A stretch of 39,583 nt of DNA from Kofleriaceae bacterium (GTDB lineage: Bacteria; Myxococcota_A; Polyangia; Haliangiales; Haliangiaceae), in contig JANTGM010000051.1 in the NCBI GenBank assembly GCA_024762925.1, positions 1-39,583 of the forward strand, given 5' to 3'. The notes beneath the pieces were generated by a model, which searched no databases, had not been told where the DNA came from, and saw nothing but the letters and a program-made list of their open reading frames with translations. Positions 15,775-24,645 of the stretch are shown piece by piece. The first letter of the stretch is position 1; every line of letters begins with the position of its first letter. Position numbers and translations under genes: made by a program.

Positions 15775-16706
15775 GCGGGGTCTTTCGGCGACAACGAGCT
15801 ACCGGGCTCAAGACGCCTACCTCGAGCAAATGCCGCGGCGGCCATTCGAGTTTTCCCCGGGGCTTGCACCTCGGCAACCAAGATCGCGCCGGTCTTGCAC
15901 GCGATGACCATGCCCTTGTCATCGTAGGAGAGAACGGTGCCAGGCGCGCCCTCACCATCACAGGCTTTCGCACCGAAGAGCTTCAGGTTGCCTCCTGCGA
16001 TGGGAGTGAAGGCTCCAGGCCATGGATCGAGCCCACGCATGCGGCAGGCCAACGACTCGGCATCAAGGGTCCAGTCGACGAGGCCATCCTGCTTCTTGAG
16101 CATGGGGGCGTGGCTGGCACCATGCTCCGATTGCGCCTTTGGGACGAGTGCGCCCGCTTCTATTCCTTGCAACGCTTCGAGAATTGCGCTGGCTCCAAGT
16201 GGAGCGAGACGCGCAAAGAGACTCCCCGCCGTATCGTCTTCCAGGATCGGCTCTGTGCGACGCAAAAGCACGGGCCCAGTGTCCATGCCCTCATCAAGCT
16301 GCATAATGGAGATACCGGTTTGGGTTTCTCCGTCGATGACAGCCCATTGAATCGGAGCAGCACCGCGGTACTTGGGCAGTAGAGACCCGTGGATATTGAT
16401 GCATCCGTGAGGAAACGCTTCGAGCACAGAGAGTGGCAGAATTTTTCCGTAGGCAACAACCACCGCCACATCGGCTCTTGCTGCTTGAATCTTTGCCAGA
16501 AACTCTGGGGTGCGCGCCGACTTGGATTGCAACACCTCAATCCCTGCCGCATCGGCCATCACCTTAACGGGCGGAGGACGGAGTTTCTTCTTTCGCCCCG
16601 ATGGTTTGTCTGGTTGCGTGACGACAAGGCAAACGTCGTGGGAAGCAATCAGTGCCTCAAGTGCCGGCAGGGCAAAATCCGGTGTCCCCATGAAAACGAT
16701 GCGCAT
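15771..16706 (-). CDS. fmt: Methionyl-tRNA formyltransferase
   Basis: A 311-residue enzyme that formylates initiator Met-tRNA with 10-formyltetrahydrofolate. The N-terminal formyltransferase domain shows MRIVFMGTPDFALPALEAL, CINIHGSLLPKYRGAAPIQW with the catalytic Asn-x-His, and MQLDEGMDTGPVL with the conserved Asp. The C-terminal OB-like tRNA-binding domain follows (about 205-305). It starts 6 bases after the DUF4388-like gene and overlaps rsmB by 4 bp. def, which often sits next to fmt, is not in this window. Confidence 0.96.
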   Translation of the reverse strand: MRIVFMGTPDFALPALEALIASHDVCLVVTQPDKPSGRKKKLRPPPVKVMADAAGIEVLQSKSARTPEFLAKIQAARADVAVVVAYGKILPLSVLEAFPHGCINIHGSLLPKYRGAAPIQWAVIDGETQTGISIMQLDEGMDTGPVLLRRTEPILEDDTAGSLFARLAPLGASAILEALQGIEAGALVPKAQSEHGASHAPMLKKQDGLVDWTLDAESLACRMRGLDPWPGAFTPIAGGNLKLFGAKACDGEGAPGTVLSYDDKGMVIACKTGAILVAEVQAPGKTRMAAAAFARGRRLEPGSSLSPKDPA

Positions 16707-16712
16707 GAATCC

Positions 16713-18926
16713 CTATCGAAGGTTGGCCCTGTACTTACTTCGAATCTGATCATCACTCAAGACAAGGTATGCCTCTTCGATGACTGCACCGATTTCTTCG
16801 AGCTGCGCCCGAAGCTCGTCTTGCAGCGCTGCAGGAAAACTCTCAAAGCTAAAGTGTCGCAAGGCCGACTCGTAGGCGCGCCGAATCTCGAACCCACTGG
16901 CATCGGGACGTACTCCCAGCAGCTGAAAGTAGTCCGCATCCTGAACCAGAAGATGCTTGGCGCGAACGCGCTGCCTATCGATGGCAAGGTCGGTTTCTCC
17001 GACCAGGTAGCCGGCAGCCGAAGAGCGCTCGTCGCGCAACTCACTAGAGCGATCCACCAGCTCGGCGACTCCAAGACACACCCATGCATAAGCCAACTGC
17101 GCAACCCGCAGCCCTTGAAGCTCGCTCTCTGCACGCACATCGTGCAGGGTGTGCTCGCCATCAAAAAGCCGCTGCGCTTCGGACTCGGGGCCCGAGAGGT
17201 CAGCCGCCGCAATGGTACTGAGCTGCTCGTCGACTTTTGTATTGATCAGAACTTGCCCCATCCCACCGAGACACGCCTCAAGGCGCTGTCGATCGTACTT
17301 GCGGCGAATGCCCTCGACGATCAGCGCTGCAGGGTGGCTTGAGAGGCGGATTCGCTCGTTGATGGTGTGCTCTGGTAGTGCGTCGTAGTTCCCATCGGTC
17401 CAAGCAAAAACCGAGTAGACGATGTCCTCAAGGTGTTGCCGTACGGCGGGCAAGAGTTCGCGCGGCTTTAGGTGCCCCTGATCCACCAGCACTTCACCGA
17501 GTCTTCGCCCGGACGCTTTTACGTGTTCACGACAGTCCGCGAGTTGCTGGCTGTTGATCTTGCCTTGCCGAAGCAGGAGTTCCCCCATGCGATCCGCCTC
17601 TTCGGTCGACGATGCAAAGACAATGCGCCCAACGTCAAACTGCAGCCGTTTCTCTTCTTGATCGCGAACAAGTACGAGTGCTCCGGAAAACCCCCGTCGC
17701 CACAGGCGTGCGAGCAAAGCAGCAATGTCATCTGCGCCTGTGCCGAGATTGCCAACGAGAGCCTGCCCCCCAGCACGGTTGCCCGGGTGGGGCTTGGTGT
17801 ACGAAGAGCCCGACCCCGGCTCACGGGCCATGGTGATGTCCGAATCGCTCGTCCCGGTTCCCGTACCGGGATGGCTACCGTCGTCAATGGGCTCAGGAGT
17901 CCCCGCTGCTGCGATTTCCCCCAAGTCGATTTCGGTGTGCATTGCATTGACGGGTGAGATGGAGGCAGTGCGCTCCTCATCGCCTTGCCCAGGAAAAAGC
18001 CGCTCCGCCATTGCCGACATTTTCATACGCAACTGCCGAGCAAAGTCACCACCGCCTGGCGGCTCCGGCTCACCCGCGTCTTCAGAAGAAGTCTTATCTA
18101 CAGAATCGAGCTCATCTAGGTCCACATCGAGTGTTTCGCCGGGAAGCACTTCATCAAGCAGCGCCTTCGATGCCGCGCTGAGTGGCCCAGGCCCATCGTG
18201 TTCCTCTCCCAAAACTGCCGTGGGCTCCCGCATTGGGCGAAGAATGGCCGTCTGGTCGGCTGCGTGAGCATTTTGGGCCTCGTCCCGCAGCCCAGATGCT
18301 TGAGTCTCTCCAGACGATACTCGAGATGCATCTTGGGGTTGGGGCCCATCCAGACCTGCTCGAGCGTCTTCGGAAGCGGTTTCTCCAGTCCCATTCTCTA
18401 CAGGCTTTGTCACCCTGGCCATGTCGGCGGCTGATGCAACGGAGGTTGGTGCGGTTGCGAATTCGTCACTCCCCAGGCTGTCCATCGCATCGAGAACAAA
18501 GCTCTCGATGGCTTGGTCCATCGCTGCGCTCATCCGCGCACCAGTGGCTTTCGCTCCACAGTGGCGCACAGCGGCCGCCAAATCCGATGACAAGAAGGGC
18601 TTGCGCAAGACACGCTCGAAGTGGGGGTTCTTGGCAGCTTCGGTAGCAGCGATACTCTCAGCCTCGCCAAGTATTAGGACGACAGGAGCTGGCCTGCCGT
18701 AGTGCCCTGAACGAATGGCGGCAGCCAGCGAGGGAACATCGCCCTCAGCCAAGCCAGCAACCATGATTACGACATCTGGCGCGGCCTCTTCGAAGACATC
18801 CAGAGTGTCATCACCGCCGGCTCCCACGAGCGGCTTGGGAAGTCCGTGCTCCTCAAGTGCCCGAACGACTTCATCGGCGTTGTCGGCGTGACTAACCAGC
18901 AGCAGTCTTGGTGTTCCACTCCCCAA
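16713..18926 (-). CDS. Degenerate receiver / DUF4388-like / DnaJ-like regulatory protein
   Basis: About 737 residues in several parts. Residues about 5-120 look like a receiver domain (PRLLLVSHADNADEVVRAL, VLRKPFLSSDLAAAVRHC) but the phospho-acceptor region reads VVIMVAGLAEGD without the expected Asp, so it is a pseudo-receiver. A long acidic, probably disordered linker follows (about 125-400). Then come DUF4388/PATAN-like sequences (LLARLWRRGFSGALVLVRD, LQFDVGRIVFASS) with GELLLRQGKINSQQLADCRE and GEVLVDQGHLKPRELL, a pair of short units like those at the N-terminus of type II secretion ATPases. The last 75 residues resemble a J-domain-like fold (DADYFQLLGVRPDASGFEIR) without the HPD motif. 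The start is uncertain: a TTG at 18926 follows GGGAAGG closely; ATG at 19001 would overlap priA by 59 bases. Confidence 0.75.
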   Translation of the reverse strand: MGSGTPRLLLVSHADNADEVVRALEEHGLPKPLVGAGGDDTLDVFEEAAPDVVIMVAGLAEGDVPSLAAAIRSGHYGRPAPVVLILGEAESIAATEAAKNPHFERVLRKPFLSSDLAAAVRHCGAKATGARMSAAMDQAIESFVLDAMDSLGSDEFATAPTSVASAADMARVTKPVENGTGETASEDARAGLDGPQPQDASRVSSGETQASGLRDEAQNAHAADQTAILRPMREPTAVLGEEHDGPGPLSAASKALLDEVLPGETLDVDLDELDSVDKTSSEDAGEPEPPGGGDFARQLRMKMSAMAERLFPGQGDEERTASISPVNAMHTEIDLGEIAAAGTPEPIDDGSHPGTGTGTSDSDITMAREPGSGSSYTKPHPGNRAGGQALVGNLGTGADDIAALLARLWRRGFSGALVLVRDQEEKRLQFDVGRIVFASSTEEADRMGELLLRQGKINSQQLADCREHVKASGRRLGEVLVDQGHLKPRELLPAVRQHLEDIVYSVFAWTDGNYDALPEHTINERIRLSSHPAALIVEGIRRKYDRQRLEACLGGMGQVLINTKVDEQLSTIAAADLSGPESEAQRLFDGEHTLHDVRAESELQGLRVAQLAYAWVCLGVAELVDRSSELRDERSSAAGYLVGETDLAIDRQRVRAKHLLVQDADYFQLLGVRPDASGFEIRRAYESALRHFSFESFPAALQDELRAQLEEIGAVIEEAYLVLSDDQIRSKYRANLR

Positions 18927-18942
18927 TACCTTCCCAAAATTA

Positions 18943-21393
18943 CTACAGCGCGGAGACTGGATCCACGTCGATGGCAACGCGCACACCGACGGGTGGGTCA
19001 TTGCTCGCCAAGAGTGCTCGTACCGTGGCCCGCAGGGTGTTGCGCTCCGGCGCTTGCAGCCAAAGATGCCAGCGCGTCTTCCCCTTGAGTTTTGCCAGCG
19101 GCGCCTCAGCAGGACCAAGCACCGAGACCCCATGCGCAATCCCGGCTTTGCGTGCCGCGTCGGAGAGCCGCCGAGCCTGGCGAATCACCGCGCTGGCATT
19201 GGCCCCATCGAGTCGGATGGCCACCAGGTAGCCATGGGGGGGGTAGCCAAGATCGGCGCGGTCTCGAACCTCACCTGCATAAAAGGCATCAAAGTCGTGC
19301 TGGGCGGCGGTTCGAATCGCCAAGGCATCACAGCGATAGCTCTGAATCAGAACGCGGCCATTCTTCTCGCCTCGCCCTGCCCGGCCCGCAACCTGTGTGA
19401 GAAGCTGAAACGTCTTTTCGCTGGCGCGGAAATCGGGGAGAGAGAGACCTGTGTCTGCGCAGAGCACACCGACAAGCGTGACTCCGGGAAAATCGTGCCC
19501 CTTGGTAACCATCTGCGTGCCCACCAAGATGTCCACCTCCCGCCGAGCGACTCGCCCAAGTACGGTTTGAATGGCGGCCCCACTGGCCACATCGCGATCG
19601 AGGCGGTCCACCGTGGCATTCGGAAAGCGCGATGCCACTGCCTCAGTAATTTTCTCAGTTCCAAACCCCCGGCGAGATATGGCATCTGGAGCTTCGCACT
19701 CGGGACAAGTATGAGGCAGCGCTTCTTCGTGTGCACAGTAGTGACACATGAGTCGTTCGCGAAACCGATGATAGGTGAGCGAGACGGAGCAGCTTCGACA
19801 GCGAAATGCGTGGCCACAGGCAGTGCACATCACGAAGGTGTCAAAGCCGCGTCGATTGAGAAAGAGAATGACCTGGTCGCCCTCGTGGAGCGCCTCTTCG
19901 ATTGCAGTCGCCAACGGTGCCGTCAACATCGAGTCTTTGTCGGGCTTGTTGCGACGCAGGTCCACGAGCTCAACGGCCGGCAAGGGCCGACCTGTGGCTC
20001 GCTTGGGAAGAGCGAGCAGCTCAAGCCGCCCCACTTCGGTGCCACGGAACGACTCGAGCGAGGGAGTCGCCGAACCCAACACACAAACGGCGCCGGCTTT
20101 CTTGGCACGCACCAGGGCAACGTCTCTCGCGTGGTAGCGCACGCCTTCTTCCTGCTTGAAGGAAGAGTCGTGCTCCTCGTCAACCACAATCATGCCGACA
20201 TTCTCAATCGGAGCAAAGATGGCGGAGCGGGCTCCAAGCGCAATTCGAGCCTTGCCCTCCCGCAAACGATGCCATTCATCGTAGCGCTCGCGAATGGTAA
20301 GAGCGCTGTGCAACACCGCCACCTCGGGCCCAAATCGCGCCCGAAATCGCGCCGCGAGTTGTGGCGTTAGGGAAATTTCTGGCACCAGAACAATCGCGTT
20401 CTTGCCTGCGCGCAAACACTCGGCAATGCTCTGCAGGTACACTTCGGTCTTGCCACTGCCCGTGATGCCGTAGAGCAGAAAGCCCGCATACGTCCCAGTC
20501 CGCATCTGCTCGGTGATATCTGATACGGCGGTTTCCTGTGACGCGTTGAGTTCAAGCGCGGTGACTGGGGCGACCATGCCCTCAGTACGACTCTCAGACT
20601 TTTCCCAAGCATCGCTTCGCACAACCCGGTCACCGAGTTCGACGAGTCCAGCGTTTTTGAGTGCGCGCAAGTGCGTGGAGGCGCGAGCATTGACAGCCTT
20701 GAGAGCTTCGACATCGGCCGTTCCTCCGCTCGCCACAAGCGCATTGAGCACCGCAAGCCGCGCTTTTGAGCGGGCGAGCCCAGCCAGGTCTTCGCTCGTG
20801 ATGTCCCGCACAAGCGTCGCGACTCGCACTCGCTTATCCTTGATGCGTGCCTTGCCAGAGACGAGTGAGTAGGTGGCAAGGCCTGCTTCCACCAGCTGGG
20901 CGATGTCAGTGGCCCGTGTGCGGCCCTTCATGAGCGTGCGTTGGGCAACCGGTCCTTCCGAGGAGGCCAAGGCGCTAAGAAGCGCCAACTGTGGCCGCGG
21001 GAGGGCGCCTCCCTGGCCCGCAAATGCCGCCCTCCCCGCTTCGGTTAGCTCAACCTGCTGGTCGGCGGTGATCGAGGTTCCTGGCGGTAGAGCGGCTCGA
21101 AGCGCCTCTCCTGGCGGTGATTCGTAGTAGGCCGCAATCCACTGACACAACTCCAAAACCGCAGGCACGATCATCGGCTGAGGATCGAGCAGTGCATAGA
21201 GCTCCTTTATGCGCGTCACCCCTGATGGCGGCGCATCCATCTCCCCCACAACCACGCCTGTGACGCCTCGATTGCCAAAGGGAACCAGCACTCGTGCTCC
21301 AATCAGCTTCCTGTCGGCCAGCCGCTCTGGCACCGCATAGCTGTAAGTCCCCGGCACCGGAAGCTGGACCGCAACATCGGCAAATCGAGGCAT
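18943..21393 (-). CDS. priA: Primosomal replication-restart helicase PriA
   Basis: An 816-residue 3'-5' helicase that recognises stalled forks and reloads the replicative helicase. The N-terminal fork-binding domain starts FADVAVQLPVPGTYSYAVP; helicase motifs are Walker A YGITGSGKTEVYL, Walker B VDEEHDSSFKQ, GSATPSLES and the late motifs IQTVLGRVARREVDILVGTQ and VAGRAGR. The zinc module has four CXXC pairs (CTAC, CRSC, CHYC, CPEC), the usual eight ligands. The ATG at 21393 is chosen because family similarity begins right there; the frame stays open to 21435. It lies 86 bases after galU and 16 bases before the next gene, at the head of the fmt-rsmB-rpe cluster. Confidence 0.96.
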   Translation of the reverse strand: MPRFADVAVQLPVPGTYSYAVPERLADRKLIGARVLVPFGNRGVTGVVVGEMDAPPSGVTRIKELYALLDPQPMIVPAVLELCQWIAAYYESPPGEALRAALPPGTSITADQQVELTEAGRAAFAGQGGALPRPQLALLSALASSEGPVAQRTLMKGRTRATDIAQLVEAGLATYSLVSGKARIKDKRVRVATLVRDITSEDLAGLARSKARLAVLNALVASGGTADVEALKAVNARASTHLRALKNAGLVELGDRVVRSDAWEKSESRTEGMVAPVTALELNASQETAVSDITEQMRTGTYAGFLLYGITGSGKTEVYLQSIAECLRAGKNAIVLVPEISLTPQLAARFRARFGPEVAVLHSALTIRERYDEWHRLREGKARIALGARSAIFAPIENVGMIVVDEEHDSSFKQEEGVRYHARDVALVRAKKAGAVCVLGSATPSLESFRGTEVGRLELLALPKRATGRPLPAVELVDLRRNKPDKDSMLTAPLATAIEEALHEGDQVILFLNRRGFDTFVMCTACGHAFRCRSCSVSLTYHRFRERLMCHYCAHEEALPHTCPECEAPDAISRRGFGTEKITEAVASRFPNATVDRLDRDVASGAAIQTVLGRVARREVDILVGTQMVTKGHDFPGVTLVGVLCADTGLSLPDFRASEKTFQLLTQVAGRAGRGEKNGRVLIQSYRCDALAIRTAAQHDFDAFYAGEVRDRADLGYPPHGYLVAIRLDGANASAVIRQARRLSDAARKAGIAHGVSVLGPAEAPLAKLKGKTRWHLWLQAPERNTLRATVRALLASNDPPVGVRVAIDVDPVSAL

Positions 21394-21479
21394 TCGCGGG
21401 CCAGTGTACCGAAAGGCCCTGACGAAAAGCGCCAACAGGACTCAGCACTGGCATTTGCCCGTGATCATGTGATCAAAAA

Positions 21480-22382
21480 TCAGACCTGCGACTCTTCGAG
21501 ATTCGCATCAATAAGTGCCTGCATGAGTGCAAGGAGCGGTTTGCGAAGCTCGTTGCGTTTGAGGGCAAAAGCCAAGTTTGCATGCAAAAAGCCAAGCTTG
21601 TCACCGGCGTCATAGCGCTGGCCCTCGATCGGAATTGCGAAGAGTCCTGGCCCATCGGTTACAAGCGCCCGCATTGCATCAGTGAGCTGAATCTCTCCAC
21701 CGTGACCACGCTCGGTTGACTCAAGGGCCGGCCAGATTTCTGGTGGCAATACATAGCGGCCGATAATCGCCATACGTGATGGAGCGGTTCCAGGTGGCGG
21801 CTTCTCAACCATCTCGGTGACGCGTATGAAGCCCCGCTCATCGAGCTCCCCCGCAACAATGCCGTACTTGTGCTCTTGGCCCTCTTCTACTTCCATGACC
21901 GCGACAACACCAGCACCTCCACAATCGGCGTATGCCTTTGTGAGTTGCGCGATGCCGGGATTCTCTCCGCCATCAAAGAGGTCATCGGCGAGAAGCACCG
22001 CGACTGGCTCCTCGCCAACCGCATCTTTCGCACAGAGGACAGCATGGCCAAGGCCCAAGGGTTGCTTCTGTCGCACGGAGAGGATCTGAGCCAGCTCTGC
22101 CACCTTGCTGAGCACCACCAGCTCGTCGGTCTTGCCCCGCTCTGCAAGTGTGTGCTCAAGCTCGTAAGCATGGTCAAAGTGCTCCTCAATGGCGCTCTTG
22201 TGGCGTCCATTGACGAGCACAACCTGCTCGATTCCCCCGCGTACTGCCTCCTCAATGACCAACTGAATTGTTGGTACATCGACGATGGGCAGCATCTCTT
22301 TGGGGACAGCCTTGCTCGCGGGCAGGAATCGAGTTCCCAGACCCGCAGCCGGAATCACCGCTTTTTTTACCGCCTTCGTCAC
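21480..22382 (-). CDS. galU: UTP-glucose-1-phosphate uridylyltransferase
   Basis: A 300-residue nucleotidyltransferase that makes UDP-glucose from UTP and glucose 1-phosphate for surface polysaccharide synthesis. The signature KKAVIPAAGLGTRFLPASKA is at the N-terminus, followed by VPKEMLPIVDVPTIQLVIEE, the nucleotide-binding ALLADD-type segment (VAVLLADDLFDG), and VEKPPPGTAPSRMAIIGRYV. It starts with GTG at 22382, only 3 bases after the stop of the upstream lipoprotein gene, so both are probably on one transcript. Length and motifs are normal for bacterial GalU. Confidence 0.95.
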   Translation of the reverse strand: MTKAVKKAVIPAAGLGTRFLPASKAVPKEMLPIVDVPTIQLVIEEAVRGGIEQVVLVNGRHKSAIEEHFDHAYELEHTLAERGKTDELVVLSKVAELAQILSVRQKQPLGLGHAVLCAKDAVGEEPVAVLLADDLFDGGENPGIAQLTKAYADCGGAGVVAVMEVEEGQEHKYGIVAGELDERGFIRVTEMVEKPPPGTAPSRMAIIGRYVLPPEIWPALESTERGHGGEIQLTDAMRALVTDGPGLFAIPIEGQRYDAGDKLGFLHANLAFALKRNELRKPLLALMQALIDANLEESQV

Positions 22383-22385
22383 AAG

Positions 22386-23933
22386 CTATGGGCAGGCACC
22401 ACCACCCAGAGTCAGTCCACCATCGGTTGGTAGAACAACGATTCCAGGAGGGTTGTCCACGCCATCATCAGTTGCGTCGAAGAAGTCGTAGTGCATGACA
22501 CCCGTAAAGGTTCCGTAGCACTGTCCAGCCGTCACCGTGTGACATGCAATGTCTTCGTTGGCCTGAAGTGGAGTTGCTCCATTGACCAGAGTGAACGCGC
22601 TGAAGGCCTCGGCACACGCTGGCGTGTTGCCCGCAGCCACCGTGGCCGCAGCGATACTCACAAGAACTCCCTCGTACTGTGCGTCCGAAGCCAAGTCGGC
22701 GATTGCAATACCATCAAGTATTGTTGGCGTGACCACAGCCCCTGTGTCGTCTTCGATCTCGACGTTGGTGAGCTCGGTGAGAGTGCCATTGAACTCATCG
22801 AGGTTGCCAACGACAGTGACCGTCCGTCCAACAACGATGCTGGCCGGAAGTGCATCTCCCGAGCCTGGGCGGAAGACATAGAGCCCATTGAGCGCTGCCG
22901 CGCCGCCTGCGTCCTGAATCCAGAACTTGCGGTTGTCTTGAGAAACAGCGGTTACGACGACATCCGTGAGACGAATACGAGTGTTCTCCTCGATGGTGCC
23001 GTTCTGCGCCTCAACCACCGTTGTGTCGATGGTGCATGCCGGGACTGCTTCTTGGCAGCTGAAGTCTGCGCAATCGGTGAAGCCGTTTTGATCGTTGTCC
23101 AAATCGTCCATGCACAACTCTGCGGTGTCCTCTGGCGGCAGACAGGAGTCTCCCGATGCATCAAGCACAATATCCGATGCCTGCCGTGGCAGAACTTTGT
23201 AGTTGAAGAAGTAGTCGTTGATACCGGTGATGCTCGCGTAGCAATCGCCTTCAACACCTGTGAGGTCGGTAAGAGAACCACCGACGCGGTATGGCCCAGT
23301 GATGTTCATCTCCTTGAGCGTGTCATCGCTGGTGCTAACCCCAAACGCGTCACCAAGAGCGCGAACTCCCTCAAGGGTAATGAGAACCCCCTCCCACTTC
23401 TCAGCCTCTGCGTCGTCTGCGGCAAGATCAAATGCACTGACAACCTCAGGTGCGGGTACGGTGCCATCACCAACCTTGGTGATGCTGATCGTTCCCCCAT
23501 CGGCTGGAGCGACTTCGGTGAGCGTCCGGCCTGAGGTATCGGAATTGAGTGCGAATTCATCCTTCACGCCACCATCAACATTCACGATGTCGCCCACTGA
23601 GAGTGAAGACGACGTGGCTGCTGGTACAAAGACAAGCACGCCAGAGAATGGCCCACCCGCTTCTTCTTGAACGTAGACACTTCCCGTGCGGCCACCAAAG
23701 GTATCAATCCCCGTCACAATGACGTTGCGAAGAGATACTGAGCTACCCACTGGGGTGTCATCGTTTTGCACGTCGTAGATGGAGGTTGACGCACCAGGCG
23801 CGGCATCAAAAACCGGTCCTGGACCACTGTCAGCAGCTCCGTTTCCATCATCGCCGCCATCGTCGCGGCAAGCGGTTGAAAGGCTCGTAAGAGAAAGACC
23901 AAGAACAGCGGTGAGTACAAATCGGTTAAGCAT
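22386..23933 (-). CDS. Duplicated OB-fold-like surface lipoprotein
   Basis: A 515-residue lipoprotein (signal MLNRFVLTAVLGLSLTSLST, lipidated Cys22 followed by RDDGGDDGNG). It has two related halves. The first (about 50-265) contains VSLRNVIVTGIDTFGGRTGS, VYVQEEAGGPFSGVLVFVP and LSVGDIVNVDG. The second (about 320-510) has the matching IRLTDVVVTAVSQDNRKFWI, QDAGGAAALNGLYVFRPG and IVVGRTVTVVGNLDEFNGTL. This layout recalls OB-fold domains found beside secreted nucleases, but no nuclease domain is present. Between the halves is a short Ca-binding-like linker, CMDDLDNDQNGFTDCADFSC, common in myxobacterial surface proteins. A purine-rich AAAAGG lies upstream of the ATG. Function is unknown. Confidence 0.75.
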   Translation of the reverse strand: MLNRFVLTAVLGLSLTSLSTACRDDGGDDGNGAADSGPGPVFDAAPGASTSIYDVQNDDTPVGSSVSLRNVIVTGIDTFGGRTGSVYVQEEAGGPFSGVLVFVPAATSSSLSVGDIVNVDGGVKDEFALNSDTSGRTLTEVAPADGGTISITKVGDGTVPAPEVVSAFDLAADDAEAEKWEGVLITLEGVRALGDAFGVSTSDDTLKEMNITGPYRVGGSLTDLTGVEGDCYASITGINDYFFNYKVLPRQASDIVLDASGDSCLPPEDTAELCMDDLDNDQNGFTDCADFSCQEAVPACTIDTTVVEAQNGTIEENTRIRLTDVVVTAVSQDNRKFWIQDAGGAAALNGLYVFRPGSGDALPASIVVGRTVTVVGNLDEFNGTLTELTNVEIEDDTGAVVTPTILDGIAIADLASDAQYEGVLVSIAAATVAAGNTPACAEAFSAFTLVNGATPLQANEDIACHTVTAGQCYGTFTGVMHYDFFDATDDGVDNPPGIVVLPTDGGLTLGGGACP

Positions 23934-24040
23934 GCAGATAAGACCTTTTGGGGGTTAGTAGGAATTGTGGGCGCACCTTACTTAGGAACGCGCGGAATGA
24001 CAGTAGAAAAGCGAGACATCTCAGAACTCGTGCAAACGAC

Positions 24041-24066
24041 AAAAGCCCGCCAATTGGCGGGCCTTG
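24041..24066 (-). terminator. Intrinsic terminator of the ribosomal protein super-operon
   Basis: Stem GCCCGCC / GGCGGGC with loop AATT (24045-24062) is followed on the minus strand by TTTT (24044-24041). It lies about 125 bases after the rplQ stop and ends the S10-spc-alpha transcript. The rest of the 256-base gap 23934-24189 must hold the promoter of the downstream lipoprotein gene, but I could not place one with confidence. Confidence 0.88.
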
Positions 24067-24189
24067 ATGCCTGGACTAGATTTCGAGTGCTTACAAGCGT
24101 CGAAAAACGAGTTCAGGAAAGATCGCTACCACCTGTGCTCATCGTCACGACACTTGGGTCACGACAAGCACTCGTGAAAACAACGAACC

Positions 24190-24606
24190 TTACGCTGATG
24201 GACCAACAAGCTCGATCATAGCCATCGGCGCAGCGTCACCCTTGCGGGTTCGCGTCTTGATGACGCGTGTGTAGCCGCCAGGTCGACCGGCCATAGTCGG
24301 AGCAACCTCGTGGAACAGGTGGCGAAGCGCGTCATGATCCTTGAGGACACGACCCGCCATGCGCTTTGCATGCATGACTTCAAGGCGCTCGTCCCGGCTA
24401 AGGCTCTCTGCGTCCTTGGCACAGAGCTCGTTTACTTTGACGCTCCAGTTGATGGTCTTTTCGGCGATGCCGCGAAGCTCCTTAGCCTTGGCTTCGGTAG
24501 TTTCGATTCGACCGTGTGTGACGAGAGAGGAAACCATGTTCGAAAACATCGCTTTGCGATGTGACGAGTTACGGTTGAGCTTCCGTCCTGATTTGCGATG
24601 GCGCAT
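24190..24606 (-). CDS. rplQ: 50S ribosomal protein L17
   Basis: A 138-residue ribosomal protein with the family N-terminus MRHRKSGRKLNRNSSHRKAM and the conserved segments MVSSLVTHGRIETTEAKAKE and GGYTRVIKTRTRKGDAAPMA. L17 binds 23S rRNA near the peptide exit tunnel. It is the last gene of the super-operon, 39 bases after rpoA, and is followed by a strong terminator. Confidence 0.98.
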   Translation of the reverse strand: MRHRKSGRKLNRNSSHRKAMFSNMVSSLVTHGRIETTEAKAKELRGIAEKTINWSVKVNELCAKDAESLSRDERLEVMHAKRMAGRVLKDHDALRHLFHEVAPTMAGRPGGYTRVIKTRTRKGDAAPMAMIELVGPSA

Positions 24607-24645
24607 ATTCTTTAATCCTAATTGTCGTTAGCGGTGGCGGCGAGA

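Noticed and set aside
18927-19001. ATG at 19001 as start of the pseudo-receiver regulator
   Set aside because: It would overlap priA by 59 bases and the added residues do not resemble a receiver N-terminus; the TTG at 18926 fits better, though not proven.
21462-21475. TGATCA-TG-TGATCA palindrome between galU and priA as terminator
   Set aside because: Loop would be only two bases and the T-run lies before, not after, the stem on the minus strand; galU and priA are probably co-transcribed.
22491-23534. Plus-strand open frame of 347 codons
   Set aside because: Antisense to the lipoprotein gene, which has a lipobox and internal duplication; the plus frame has no domain.
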